Shown: positions 15,563 to 24,464, counted from the stretch's first letter. The stretch is 64,000 bases of DNA from DATMER01 sp963741305 (GCA_963741305.1 CAVUHL010000003.1:2666001-2730000), one strand, 5' to 3'. The notes: generated from the letters alone by a model not told the origin. Made by a program: numbers and translations.

Positions 15563-18211
15563 ATGGGACTCCCTGAGAAGAGCAGGCCCGAGGTTTACAA
15601 CCTCACCCAGTTGCCGACGGAGCCAGAGCCGGTTTCGCCGCCGGACTGGCCGTCGGAGAGCGGGAGCTTTCAGCCTCCGGCGCACTATGTGGTCGTGGAG
15701 GCGCTCGGCAACGGCGGCATGGGCGTGCTCTACAAGGCCGAGGACACCCGGCTGGGCCGCACCGTCGCCCTGAAGGTCCTCCCCCTCCGCTTCAGCAACG
15801 ATCCAATCGCCAAGGAGCGCTTCCTCCGGGAGGCGCGGACCGCGTCGGCCCTCGACCATCAGAACATCTGCGCGATCTTCGACGTCGGCGAGTCCGGGGA
15901 CGGGCGGCTCTTCCTCTCCATGCCCTTCTATCAGGGGGAGACGCTCCGCGGGCGCCTTGCGCGCGGCCCCCTGGGCCTGGAGGAGGCCCTCGGCATCGCC
16001 AAGCAGGTGGCCCGCGGGCTCGCCAAGGCCCACCACCTGGGCATCGTGCACCGGGACATCAAGCCCGAGAACCTGATGATCACCACCGACGGCGTGGTGA
16101 AGATCCTCGACTTCGGCATCGCCAAGCTCGTGGGCGCTTCGGACCTCACCGGCACGGAGCACCGCATCGGCACCCCGTCCTACATGGCTCCCGAGCAGTC
16201 CCGGAAAAGCCCGGTGGACTCCCGGGCCGACCTCTGGGCCCTCGGAGTCGTGCTCTACGAGATGATCACCGGCCGCCGGCCGTTCCAGGGTTCGAACCCG
16301 GTCGTGGTCCTGCAGGCCATCCATTACGGCGTGCCCGAGCCGATCTCGCAGCACCGGCCCGGAGTTCCGGCCAGGCTGGAGAAGGTCGTGGCACGGCTCC
16401 TGATGAAGAACCCGAAAGCGCGCTACCCGGATGCGGAGACCGTGCTCGCGGAGCTGGACGGCGAGACCGTTGCGGCTGCTGGCCGCCGCTCCCGCCGGCT
16501 CTTGTTCGCGGCCGGGATCGCGGGCCTCGCCGCGCTCGGCCTGTTCGCCAAGGTCATGGTTGCGCCGGACGGCGGCTCGGCAGCGGCCAGCCCGGTAGGG
16601 TTCACCTCCTCGACGCTGACCGCCCAGAGCGGCGGCGAGTGGTACCCGAGCCTCTCTCCAAACGGCGAGCGCTTCGTCTATGCCAGTTGGAACGGCTCTG
16701 GCTACGACCTTTTCCTCCAGGACGTGGCCGGCGTAGAGCAACCCGTCAACCTGACCGCGGGCTCCCCCGGCGACGACACCCATCCCGCTTTCTCGCCGGA
16801 CGGCAAGCGGATCGCCTTCCGGTCCGAGCGCCCGGACGGCGGCGGCATCTTCCTCATGAACGTGGATGAGGCCGGCAGGCCGGCGTACCGGCTCACCGGC
16901 ATCGGCTATCACCCGGCCTGGTCCCCCGACAGCCGCGAGATCCTCGTCTCGACCGTGGCCATCACGGACCCGACCATCCGGGACCGGAGCAGCCAGGTGT
17001 GGGGGATCGACGTCGAGAAGGGAACCAGGCGGCTCCTCCTGAATCGTGACGCCGTGCAACCGAGCTGGTCTCCGAACGGCAAGCGGATCGCCTACTGGAG
17101 CGTCCTCGCCAAGAACGGCAGGAGGATGATCTGGACCGTGGCCGCTGACGGAAAAAACCCGGTCCCGGTGGACATGGAGAATCAATCCGTCAACTGGAAC
17201 CCGGTCTGGTCCTCCGACGGGTACCTCTATTTCGTGAGCAACCGGAAGGGCGCCATGAGCCCTTGGAGGATCGAGGTCGACGAGGACAACGGGCTGGCTT
17301 CAGGCGAACCGGAGCAGATCGGGGTCCCTTCGCGCTGGAGCGGTTTCCTGAGCCTTTCCGGCGGCGGCCGGCGGCTGATCTACTCGACGTCTGAGACGGA
17401 TTCCTCGATCGAGCGGGTACAGCTCGATCCGGAGCGGCCGCCCGTCTCGCTCGCACCCGTCACCGGAGTGGCCACGAGCCTGCTCAACGTCCGGGTCTCC
17501 CCCAAGGGCGACAGGATCGTGCTCGCCAGCGCAAAGGACGACAAGCAGGAGGACCTTTTCCTGGCGAACACGGAAGGGACCGGGGCCCTCGTCCAGCTCA
17601 CCCGGGACGCGTACCGGGACCGCTCCCCAGGCTGGATGCCCGACGGCAGGATCGTGTTCACATCGAACCGCGGCGGACGCTATGGGCTCTGGACGATAAG
17701 GCCCGAGGGCAATGCGCTGCAGCCTCTGGGCCTCAGCCGGGACATGCCGCTTTTCAGCCCCGTTCCGTCGCTGGACGGGCGCTGGCTGGCCTTTGCGGCC
17801 GGCCTCGACGAGGCGGTGCTCCTCGACGGAGGGGGCGCCTCCAAGCCCCTCCCCCGTGTGGACGGCATGCCCTTCTTCGCCTCGTCCTGGTCGCCCGACA
17901 GCCGCAGGGTGGCCGGCATCCTGAACGGAAAGCCGGGAATCCTCCTCTACTCGCCGGCGAGCCGCAGCTACGAAAGGCTGACGGATTCGGGCTTCCGCCC
18001 GGTCTGGACGCAGGACGGGTCGAAGATCCTGTTCCTCGACCAGGGCTGGAAGGTCTTCTCCCTGGACCTCGGCACGCGGGAGAGGCGGGAGATCCTGGCG
18101 CCCCCGCCGGGATCCGCCTTCGTCGACATGGACCTCGACCCCGCGCGCGGGCTGCTGTACCTGGTGCGCCAGCAGCCCCAGGGAAACGTCATGATGCTGG
18201 CCCTGGAATGA
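15563..18211 (+). CDS. Ser/Thr protein kinase with TM segment and TolB/PD40-like propeller
   Basis: 882 residues. The N-terminal kinase domain (~43-300) has the glycine loop LGNGGMG, the VALKV lysine, the catalytic loop HRDIKPEN (Asp165), DFG and APE motifs, all intact, so activity is expected. A single TM helix (~311-333, RLLFAAGIAGLAALGLFAKVMV) follows. The remainder is a PD40/TolB-type beta-propeller (YPSLSPNGERFVYASW, PAFSPDGKRIAFRSE, PSWSPNGKRIAYWS, PGWMPDGRIVFTSN, SSWSPDSRRVAG), predicted to lie outside the cytoplasm and sense a ligand. This architecture is common in Acidobacteriota. Its stop overlaps an upstream alternative start of the small gene that follows. Confidence 0.9.
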   Translation: MGLPEKSRPEVYNLTQLPTEPEPVSPPDWPSESGSFQPPAHYVVVEALGNGGMGVLYKAEDTRLGRTVALKVLPLRFSNDPIAKERFLREARTASALDHQNICAIFDVGESGDGRLFLSMPFYQGETLRGRLARGPLGLEEALGIAKQVARGLAKAHHLGIVHRDIKPENLMITTDGVVKILDFGIAKLVGASDLTGTEHRIGTPSYMAPEQSRKSPVDSRADLWALGVVLYEMITGRRPFQGSNPVVVLQAIHYGVPEPISQHRPGVPARLEKVVARLLMKNPKARYPDAETVLAELDGETVAAAGRRSRRLLFAAGIAGLAALGLFAKVMVAPDGGSAAASPVGFTSSTLTAQSGGEWYPSLSPNGERFVYASWNGSGYDLFLQDVAGVEQPVNLTAGSPGDDTHPAFSPDGKRIAFRSERPDGGGIFLMNVDEAGRPAYRLTGIGYHPAWSPDSREILVSTVAITDPTIRDRSSQVWGIDVEKGTRRLLLNRDAVQPSWSPNGKRIAYWSVLAKNGRRMIWTVAADGKNPVPVDMENQSVNWNPVWSSDGYLYFVSNRKGAMSPWRIEVDEDNGLASGEPEQIGVPSRWSGFLSLSGGGRRLIYSTSETDSSIERVQLDPERPPVSLAPVTGVATSLLNVRVSPKGDRIVLASAKDDKQEDLFLANTEGTGALVQLTRDAYRDRSPGWMPDGRIVFTSNRGGRYGLWTIRPEGNALQPLGLSRDMPLFSPVPSLDGRWLAFAAGLDEAVLLDGGGASKPLPRVDGMPFFASSWSPDSRRVAGILNGKPGILLYSPASRSYERLTDSGFRPVWTQDGSKILFLDQGWKVFSLDLGTRERREILAPPPGSAFVDMDLDPARGLLYLVRQQPQGNVMMLALE

Positions 18212-18267
18212 TACGCTCCGGCGCACGCTTTCAGGACCGCTTTTTCAGGACAGCAGGAGGGTTGAGG

Positions 18268-18510
18268 ATGGGGCTTCGGTTCCGGGATCTCGTGATGGAC
18301 GTGACTTTCGAGTGCCTGCCGGGAGGCCCTACACCTCCAGTGTGCGCCTGCACTCAGACCGCCAACGCGCCGCATTGCACCAAGGGGAGCCAGCACCCGA
18401 ACAACCCGCGTCCCAATTGCGCCAAGGCGAGCGCGGGAAATCCGCCGAAAAAGAGGCTCGACGGCCTGGGGCTGCTACGCGAGCAGCTCCGGTCGGAGCT
18501 CAGGGGCTGA
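18268..18510 (+). CDS. Small Cys-rich protein, unknown
   Basis: 80 residues from the ATG at 18268, chosen because GGAGG at 18256-18260 sits 7 bp upstream. A longer in-frame start at 18208 overlaps the kinase stop (ATGA) and lacks its own site. The first ~18 residues (MGLRFRDLVMDVTFECLP) resemble a conserved leader. The centre carries five Cys with Thr, Ser, Asn and Pro (C-LPGGPTPPV-C-A-C-TQTANAPH-C-TKG...N-C-AKA). The C-terminus is a basic helix (KKRLDGLGLLREQLRSEL). It could be a modified-peptide precursor, a metal-binding protein or a kinase partner. No modification enzyme is nearby. It overlaps the convergent ArsA gene by 11 bp. Confidence 0.55.
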   Translation: MGLRFRDLVMDVTFECLPGGPTPPVCACTQTANAPHCTKGSQHPNNPRPNCAKASAGNPPKKRLDGLGLLREQLRSELRG

Positions 18511-19576
18511 CATAGCGCGCCCATCCGGCGAGGCGTTCCTGAACAGTTTTCCCAAGGCTCTCCAGGGACGCCAGGTCGGTTGGCTCTTCCGGCAGCAGCG
18601 GGATGTCGATTAGCGGCTGCCCGGGGCCGACCAGCTTCGCCAGCTCCACCAGTCCCTTCCGGTCCCGCTCCCCCAGCCAGGACAACAGCTCCCAGCCGCT
18701 TGCGGGCGGAGCGTTCTCTTCCCGGTAGTGTGGGTGCACCCGGTTCACCAGGATCGGGCCGAGGTGGAAGCCCGCCTGCTCCAGCTTCCGGGCGAAGAAC
18801 AGCGTGTCCGGGATGCGCTCCTCGCCGGGGCCCGAGACCAGGACGAAGCGGGTCTTCGGAGAGCGCAGGAGCTGCTCCACCCCTTGCGCCCGCTCGCGGA
18901 ATCCCTCGTAGAGCGGCGCGAAGGCCTGGAAGAACTCCGCCATGTCGCGCAGCAGGTCGAGCCCGACCACGTCATCCAGGAAACGCTCGGCCTGCCGGCC
19001 CAGGGGGCCGAAGCGGCTGGTGGCCTTGAGCCTCCCCTGCTCGTCGAACCAGGGCTTGAGCGCCACCCGGATCGCGCCGCTCTCCAGGAAGCCGATGATC
19101 CGCTGCGGCGCCTCCAGGAAGTCCAGCGCCTGCCGCGTCGGCGGCGTGTCCAGGATCACCTGTCCATAGCGGCCCTCGGCCTCCACCTCGAACAGGCGCT
19201 CGACCGCCATGTACTCCAGGATGCCGGAGAGCGTCCCCGAGAGCTGCTGGTAGAAGCGGTTTTCCAGGATGCGGCGCGAGGCCTCCTCTTCCGAGGCATA
19301 GCGCTGGATCAGGCGGTCGAAGGTCTGCCGGGCGTCGAGCAGGCTCGCGTAGAGCTTTCCAGGCGCGTCGAGCGGGACAGGCATTTCCTGAAGCTTCGCC
19401 TCCTCCCCCACTCCGAGGGCATCCTTGAGACGGAGGGACGGGTCGAAGGTCATGACCAGGGTGTCGCGCCCTGCCCGGGCCGAGAGCACGCCCATGGAAG
19501 CGGCCAGCGTGGTCTTGCCCACGCCGCCCGAGCCCACGACCACCACCAGCGGATGCCGGTCCGAGATCAGCTCCAT
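18500..19576 (-). CDS. ArsA/Get3-like ATPase (second of pair)
   Basis: 358 residues. Deviant Walker A GSGGVGKTT at residues ~15-23, a switch motif in VILDTPPTRQALDFLEAP, and the D-P-S-L-R-L element after strand 2 (MTFDPSLRLKDAL) place it in the ArsA/Get3 branch of SIMIBI ATPases. These use ATP-driven dimer closure, either to activate arsenite export or to carry hydrophobic clients. No arsenic genes are nearby. The start overlaps the preceding ArsA paralogue by 10 bp, so the two are coupled and may form a heterodimer or pseudo-tandem ArsA. Confidence 0.85.
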   Translation of the reverse strand: MELISDRHPLVVVVGSGGVGKTTLAASMGVLSARAGRDTLVMTFDPSLRLKDALGVGEEAKLQEMPVPLDAPGKLYASLLDARQTFDRLIQRYASEEEASRRILENRFYQQLSGTLSGILEYMAVERLFEVEAEGRYGQVILDTPPTRQALDFLEAPQRIIGFLESGAIRVALKPWFDEQGRLKATSRFGPLGRQAERFLDDVVGLDLLRDMAEFFQAFAPLYEGFRERAQGVEQLLRSPKTRFVLVSGPGEERIPDTLFFARKLEQAGFHLGPILVNRVHPHYREENAPPASGWELLSWLGERDRKGLVELAKLVGPGQPLIDIPLLPEEPTDLASLESLGKTVQERLAGWARYVSP

Positions 19577-20472
19577 GCACCCCTCCCCGGCTCCAGGCAG
19601 CTCTGGAGCGCCTTGATCAGATGCGGTCCGCGGTCCATGGCAAGGAGAGGGAGCTCGACCCGCGGCCCTTCCCAGCCGGCAGTCAGGCGAGCCATCTCCT
19701 CCTCGTTCAGCTTCCGGCGCCGGCGCCAGAGGGATACCAGCTCGTTGTCATGGCCGTCTTCCGGAGGGGCCGGAGGGTACAGGCCGTTGACGATCAGGGC
19801 CTCGGCATCACGCCGGACCCGCTCGCGCAGGGACTGGCGCAGCTCGATCGCCTCCTGCACCGGCATCTCCTCGGCCTGGGTGACGACCACGATGCCGCAG
19901 CGCTCCGGGTCGGAGACGAACCTGGCCAGCTCGCTCCCCATCTCGGCGAACGGTCCGCGGCGGATGACCTCGGCTACCAGAAGCGGCGCGGCGAGCAGGC
20001 TGATCCCGTGCCCGGTGGCGGGAGCGTCGAGGACGATCGTGTCGAGCTGAGGCGTGACAATCCCGCCCCCGCCGCCCATCCCGTTCAAGAGCCGCCAGGC
20101 ATGGCCGAGGATCGCGACCTCCTTCAAGCCCGGGGCCGCGGCCGAGAAGTGCTGATAAATGGAGCTGTCGAGGACCCGCCGCGTGAGCATCTCCAGCGGC
20201 ATGCGCTCGCGGACGATCTCGTCCAGCACCTGCCGGGGCTTGAGGTTCTGCACCCAGATGCGGGGCCCGGCCTCCACGATGGAGCCCCCGGACGGCGGCA
20301 GGGCGAACATCTGATGGAGGTTCTCGCGGGGATCGACTTCCACGACGAGGGTGCGGCGGCCAGCCGCGGCGAGCGCCCGGCCGAGGACGGCCGAGACCGT
20401 GGTCTTGCCCACGCCCCCCTTGCCCGTCACCACGACGAGCTGCCGGCGCGAAAGTGTGTTGAGGATGCTCAT
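19567..20472 (-). CDS. ArsA/Get3-like ATPase (first of pair)
   Basis: 301 residues from the ATG at 20472 (MSILNTLSRRQLVVVTGKGGVGKTT), with AGGAG 10 bp upstream; the longer frame running into the repeat at 20529 is rejected. Deviant Walker A GKGGVGKTT (~17-25), a switch-like VEVDPRENLHQMF, and DAPATGHGISLL are ArsA-family hallmarks. No cysteine metal-site triad is evident, so arsenite transport is doubtful. A PhaR-like palindrome lies 28 bp upstream of the start, which would tie the pair to granule physiology (inference). Confidence 0.85.
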   Translation of the reverse strand: MSILNTLSRRQLVVVTGKGGVGKTTVSAVLGRALAAAGRRTLVVEVDPRENLHQMFALPPSGGSIVEAGPRIWVQNLKPRQVLDEIVRERMPLEMLTRRVLDSSIYQHFSAAAPGLKEVAILGHAWRLLNGMGGGGGIVTPQLDTIVLDAPATGHGISLLAAPLLVAEVIRRGPFAEMGSELARFVSDPERCGIVVVTQAEEMPVQEAIELRQSLRERVRRDAEALIVNGLYPPAPPEDGHDNELVSLWRRRRKLNEEEMARLTAGWEGPRVELPLLAMDRGPHLIKALQSCLEPGRGAWS

Positions 20473-20499
20473 GGGGTCGGGCTCCTGTGCAAAGCTTAG

Positions 20500-20514
20500 T
20501 GCCGCACTGCGGCT
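20500..20514. promoter_or_regulatory. Putative PhaR operator upstream of the ArsA-like pair
   Basis: TGCCGCACTGCGGCT matches the element upstream of phaR at 11910-11924 in 13 of 15 bases and is even closer to a TGC-YGCACTGCR-GCA palindrome. It lies 28 bp before the start codon of the first ArsA-like gene, where a bound repressor would block transcription. Confidence 0.5.
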
Positions 20515-20528
20515 AAGTCTATAACAAG

Positions 20529-20744
20529 CCCTCACCCCCGGCCCCTCTCCCGGCCGCACACCCGGACCCCCGGGAGAGGGGGGAGCACAAGCTCCACCGA
20601 CTTCTCCATACGTGGCTTGCTGAAAAGAAAGACTTCAAAAGGTCGTCGTCCGTTGCTCCACATTTGGAGACAAAGCAGGATCTCGCGCGCTCCCCTCTCC
20701 CGGGGGTCCGGGTGTGCGGCCGGGAGAGGGGCCGGGGGTGAGGG
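20529..20744. repeat. Long inverted repeat (MITE/REP-like) between ArsA and hemB genes
   Basis: Two arms of about 57 bp, CCCTCACCCCCGGCCCCTCT... on the left and its near-perfect complement ending ...CCGGGGGTGAGGG on the right, flank a ~100 bp unrelated centre. The arms begin like those of the elements at 43131 and 52843, but the inner sequence differs. It lies between divergent genes and ends 19 bp before the hemB start. Confidence 0.75.
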
Positions 20745-20763
20745 CTGTGATAAAAATCCTGCC

Positions 20764-21750
20764 ATGTCCTTCCCCGAAACCCGACTCCGCCGTTTCCGCC
20801 GCACGCCGACCCTGCGCCGCCTGGTGCGGGAGACGCGGCTCTCCCCGGACAACCTCGTCCTCCCCCTGTTCGTCTGTCCTGGTGAAGGGGTCGAAAAGCC
20901 CGTGGGTTCCATGCCCGGGGTGGCCCAACAATCGGTGGACCGGATCGTGGAGACCTGCCGCCAGGCTCTCGCCGAGGGGATCCGCACGGTCCTCCTGTTC
21001 GGCATCCCCGAGCACAAGGACGAGACCGGCAGCTCCGCCTGGTCCTCCGAGGGGATCGTGCAGCGCGCCCTGCGCGCCCTCACCTCGGACGTGCCCGGAC
21101 TGGTCAAGATCGCCGACGTCTGCTTCTGCGAGTACACCAGCCACGGCCATTGCGGCGTGCTCAAGGGCGAGACGGTCGACAACGATGCCACGCTGGAGAA
21201 CCTGGCGAAGCAGTCGGTCTCCCTGGCCGAGGCGGGCGCGGACATCATCGCCCCTTCGGACATGATGGACGGCCGCGTCGGCGCCATCCGCCAGGCGCTG
21301 GACGCCGCCGGCTTCGCGGACACCCCGATCCTCTCCTACGCGGTCAAGTTCGCGAGCGGCTTCTACGGCCCGTTCCGCGAGGCCGCCGAGTCCGCTCCGT
21401 CCTTCGGCGACCGGCGCTCCTACCAGATGGACCCCGCGAATGGCCGTGAGGCCATGAGAGAGGCCGAGATGGATGTCGAGGAGGGGGCCGACATGCTGAT
21501 GGTCAAGCCGGCCCTCCCCTACCTGGACATCCTCGTGCAGCTCCGCTACCGGTTCGACCTGCCGCTGGCCGCCTATCACGTGAGCGGCGAGTACTCGATG
21601 ATCAAGGCTGCGGCCGAGCGCGGCTGGATCGACTACGACCGGGTGCTGATGGAGTCGCTCGTGGCCATTCGACGGGCCGGGGCCGACCTGATCCTCACCT
21701 ATGGGGCCCGCGACGCGGCCCGGCTGCTGGCGGCGGGGTGGGTGGAATGA
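20764..21750 (+). CDS. hemB: Delta-aminolevulinic acid dehydratase (porphobilinogen synthase)
   Basis: 328 residues, the usual length. It condenses two 5-aminolevulinate molecules to porphobilinogen in tetrapyrrole synthesis. The zinc-type cysteine triad is present (DVCFCEYTSHGHCG: Cys120, Cys122, Cys130). Both Schiff-base lysines are seen (Lys195 in YAVKFASGFYGPF, Lys248 in MLMVKPALPYLD). The ATG at 20764 is chosen by homology; no strong ribosome site is visible, and a longer in-frame ORF to 20617 lies inside the inverted repeat. The TGA overlaps the hemL ATG, giving translational coupling. Confidence 0.95.
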   Translation: MSFPETRLRRFRRTPTLRRLVRETRLSPDNLVLPLFVCPGEGVEKPVGSMPGVAQQSVDRIVETCRQALAEGIRTVLLFGIPEHKDETGSSAWSSEGIVQRALRALTSDVPGLVKIADVCFCEYTSHGHCGVLKGETVDNDATLENLAKQSVSLAEAGADIIAPSDMMDGRVGAIRQALDAAGFADTPILSYAVKFASGFYGPFREAAESAPSFGDRRSYQMDPANGREAMREAEMDVEEGADMLMVKPALPYLDILVQLRYRFDLPLAAYHVSGEYSMIKAAAERGWIDYDRVLMESLVAIRRAGADLILTYGARDAARLLAAGWVE

Positions 21751-23018
21751 GCCTCTTCGAACGAGCCGAGAGAATCCTCCCCGGCGGGGTGAACTCCCCG
21801 GTCCGGTCCTTCCGCGGAGTCGGGGGCGACCCGGTGTTCGTCCGCTCCGCCCAGGGCGCGTACCTCGAAGGCGAGGACGGCCGGCGCTACATCGATTACA
21901 TCGGCGGCTATGGTCCGCACATCCTGGGGCACCGGCACCCGTCGGTCATCGCCGCCATCCAGAAGGCCCTGGCACGAGGCACCGCCTTCGGCGCGCCTAC
22001 CCTGCCCGAGGTTGAGCTGGCCGAAGTGATCGCCGAAGCCCTCCCCTCGGTAGAGATGGTGCGGATGGTCAACTCGGGCACCGAGGCCACCATGTCGGCC
22101 CTGCGCCTGGCCCGCGCGGCCACGGGACGCAACCAGTTCATCAAGTTCGAAGGGTGCTACCACGGCCATGCTGACCCGTTCCTGGTCGCCGCCGGTTCGG
22201 GCGCAGCCACGATCGGCGTCCCCTCCTCTCCGGGAGTGCCCGTGGCCGTCACCAACGATACCCTGGTCGCCCCCTACAATGACCTCGCCGCGGTCGAGAA
22301 GCTCTTCTCGGAAAGCTCTGGGATCGCCGCAATCATCGTCGAGCCCATCGCCGGCAACATGAGCCTGGTGCCGCCCGCGCCCGGATTCCTCGAGGGGCTG
22401 CGGACGCTCTGCGACCGCCACGGCTCCCTCCTCATCTTCGACGAAGTCATGACCGGCTTCCGTGTGGCCTGGGGAGGCGCGCAGAACCTGTTCCACATGA
22501 CCCCGGACCTCACCACCCTGGGCAAGGTCATCGGCGGCGGGCTGCCCCTCGCCGCCTACGCCGGCAGGCGGGATCTGATGAAGATGATCGCACCCGTCGG
22601 CCCTGTCTATCAGGCTGGGACGCTCTCCGGCAATCCGCTGGCCGTGGCCGCCGGACAAGCCGCACTCACCGAGCTGTCGGTGGACGTGGATTGCCCCTAT
22701 GAGTTGCTGGATCGGATCGGCGCGCGGCTCCAGTCCGGGATCGAAGAGGCGGCCCGCCGTCATGGCATCCCGGTGCGCGTCCAGCGCCAGGGCTCGATGC
22801 TCGGGGTCTTCTTCACCGACGCTCCGGTCACGAACCTGGAGGACGTCACCCGCACGGACCGCCAGCGCTTCACTCGGGTCTTCCACCGGCTTCTCGGGCA
22901 GGGCATCCACCTTCCCCCCTCGGCCTATGAAGCGCTCTTCCTCTCGACCGCACATGGCGATGCCGAGATCGATGCCACAGTCGAAGCCTTCGACAAGGCG
23001 TTCGCCCAGGAAACCTGA
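21747..23018 (+). CDS. hemL: Glutamate-1-semialdehyde 2,1-aminomutase
   Basis: 423 residues, the normal length for this PLP enzyme, which converts glutamate-1-semialdehyde to 5-aminolevulinate, the substrate of HemB. The N-terminus (SLFERAERILPGGVNSPVRSF) is characteristic. MVNSGTEATMSALRLAR, FDEVMTGFR and the PLP lysine in TLGKVIGGGLPLAAY (~Lys260) are intact. The ATG at 21747 shares bases with the hemB stop (ATGA); an in-frame GTG at 21738 is less likely. Its own TGA overlaps the next ATG by one base. Confidence 0.95.
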   Translation: MSLFERAERILPGGVNSPVRSFRGVGGDPVFVRSAQGAYLEGEDGRRYIDYIGGYGPHILGHRHPSVIAAIQKALARGTAFGAPTLPEVELAEVIAEALPSVEMVRMVNSGTEATMSALRLARAATGRNQFIKFEGCYHGHADPFLVAAGSGAATIGVPSSPGVPVAVTNDTLVAPYNDLAAVEKLFSESSGIAAIIVEPIAGNMSLVPPAPGFLEGLRTLCDRHGSLLIFDEVMTGFRVAWGGAQNLFHMTPDLTTLGKVIGGGLPLAAYAGRRDLMKMIAPVGPVYQAGTLSGNPLAVAAGQAALTELSVDVDCPYELLDRIGARLQSGIEEAARRHGIPVRVQRQGSMLGVFFTDAPVTNLEDVTRTDRQRFTRVFHRLLGQGIHLPPSAYEALFLSTAHGDAEIDATVEAFDKAFAQET

Positions 23019-24115
23019 TGGACGTCCTGAAGGACGCGATAATCGTCGGCGGCGGCATCATCGGGCTGGCCTGTGCCCGGGAGCTGGCCCGGGCCGGGAT
23101 GAAGGTAGAGCTCCTCGAAAGGCTCTCGGCCGGCGCCGAAGCCTCCCTCGCCGCGGCGGGCATGCTCTCCCCGATGGCCGAAACCCTTCCCGGTCCGCTC
23201 CTGGATGCCTGCCGCGAATCCCGCGACCTCTGGCTCTCCTGGGCGCCATCTCTGGCTGAAGAAACCGGGCTCTCCGTCGAGCACGATGCGAGCGGCGCCC
23301 TGCTCGTAGCTTTGGATGACCAGGACGAGTCCTGGCTCGACCGGATCGCCGCCGAGGCGCGGGAGATCGGCGAGCCGGTCGAGGAGATCGACGGCAGCGT
23401 CCTCTCCCGCTGGGTGCCGGATGCCTCTCCCGGGGTCCGGCGGTCGCTCCTCCTCCCCGGCGAGCACCGGGTGGACAACGTGCAGGCCTGCACCGTCCTG
23501 GCAATCGCGGCCCGGAAGGCCGGCGCAGTCCTCACCTATGGGATTGAAGTCGAGCGGATCGAGCGCGCGGGGCCCGGCGTCCGGGTCGTGACCCGGGATA
23601 GGGACGTGGAGGCCGGGCTGCTCGTCCTCGCGGCCGGCGCTTGGAGTGGGAACCTCATGAGCCTGCCGGTGCATCCCGTGCGCGGCCAGATGCTCCTCCT
23701 CGGAGGGGTGGACTGGCCTTGGAGTGGAAGCTTCCGGTCCCAACACGGCTATGCGGTCCGGCGCGGCGCCACGGGCCTGCTGGTGGGCGCGACCGTCGAA
23801 GAGGCGGGCTTCGCCTGCTACAACACGGCCGGGGGCATCGAGAGCCTGCTGCGATTCACAAGGCACTCGCTGCCGGGGCTCGGGGATACACGACTGGAGA
23901 CCACCTGGGCGGGCCTGCGCCCGGGGACGCCGGACGGCCTTCCGATCCTTGGCCCGATCCCCGGCTGGCCCGTGATCGCAGCAACCGGGCACTATCGGAA
24001 CGGCATCCTGCTGGCGCCCTGGACGGCCCGGGAGGTGGCGCGGCTCGCCGTCTCGCAGGGCCTGGACGAGGCCGGGCCCTTCTCGCCCGCGCGCTTCATT
24101 TCGAGAATGGGTTGA
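23018..24115 (+). CDS. thiO: ThiO-like glycine oxidase / FAD-dependent amine oxidase
   Basis: 365 residues. The N-terminal FAD dinucleotide-binding motif IIVGGGIIGLACARELARAG (8-27) and C-terminal motif TTWAGLRPGTPDGLPILGP with ATGHYRNGILLAPWTA are typical of ThiO/glycine oxidases, which oxidise glycine to an imine for the thiamine thiazole ring. No other thi gene is present. Its position directly after hemL (TGATG overlap) means it is translated with haem-precursor enzymes. Related DadA-type specificities cannot be excluded. Confidence 0.85.
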   Translation: MDVLKDAIIVGGGIIGLACARELARAGMKVELLERLSAGAEASLAAAGMLSPMAETLPGPLLDACRESRDLWLSWAPSLAEETGLSVEHDASGALLVALDDQDESWLDRIAAEAREIGEPVEEIDGSVLSRWVPDASPGVRRSLLLPGEHRVDNVQACTVLAIAARKAGAVLTYGIEVERIERAGPGVRVVTRDRDVEAGLLVLAAGAWSGNLMSLPVHPVRGQMLLLGGVDWPWSGSFRSQHGYAVRRGATGLLVGATVEEAGFACYNTAGGIESLLRFTRHSLPGLGDTRLETTWAGLRPGTPDGLPILGPIPGWPVIAATGHYRNGILLAPWTAREVARLAVSQGLDEAGPFSPARFISRMG

Positions 24116-24139
24116 GCCCTGGCGCGGCTTGGGTATAAT
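24112..24139 (+). promoter_or_regulatory. Sigma-70-like promoter for the ferredoxin gene
   Basis: TTGAGC (24112-24117), a 16-bp spacer and TATAAT (24134-24139) lie 41 bp before the ferredoxin ATG. The -35 overlaps the end of thiO, so the ferredoxin can be expressed independently of the hem genes. Confidence 0.55.
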
Positions 24140-24179
24140 GCCGCTGCCAATTGACCAGAGGCCATAGGAGGGGCCCCGT

Positions 24180-24434
24180 ATGACCCACATCATCTGCGAA
24201 CCCTGCGTCGGCGTTAAAGATACGGCCTGCGTCGATGTGTGCCCGGTAGATTGCATCTACGGGAAGGAAGAAGACTGGGAGATGCTCTACATCCATCCCG
24301 AGGAGTGCATCGACTGCGGCCTGTGCATCGACGCCTGCCCCGTCGAGGCGATCTTCACGCTGGAAGAAACACCGGACAAGTGGAAGGCGTTCATCGCCAA
24401 GAATTACGAGCACTTCGGCCTCACCCCTCCGTGA
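24180..24434 (+). CDS. Ferredoxin with two Fe-S clusters (7Fe/8Fe FdxA type)
   Basis: 84 residues. Two cluster motifs are present. The first is C-x7-C-x3-C-P (Cys9, Cys17, Cys21, with an extra Cys6 and Cys25). The second is C-x2-C-x2-C-x3-C-P (Cys43, 46, 49, 53). The long spacing in the first motif is typical of 3Fe-4S/4Fe-4S ferredoxins of the FdxA type, low-potential soluble electron carriers. The C-terminal helix (DKWKAFIAKNYEHFG) is also typical of that group. AGGAGGGG precedes the ATG. It has its own promoter and is followed by a strong hairpin. Confidence 0.9.
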   Translation: MTHIICEPCVGVKDTACVDVCPVDCIYGKEEDWEMLYIHPEECIDCGLCIDACPVEAIFTLEETPDKWKAFIAKNYEHFGLTPP

Positions 24435-24464
24435 GCTGACGGCAGGGTCCCTTCTGCGGTCCTC

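Noticed and set aside
18500..20472. Arsenic resistance operon
   Set aside because: The two ATPases are ArsA-like, but there is no arsR, arsB, arsC or arsD gene, and a PhaR-like operator lies upstream; a general Get3-like role is as likely.
20617..20763. 49-residue N-terminal extension of HemB
   Set aside because: It lies within the inverted repeat; the family N-terminus begins at the ATG at 20764.
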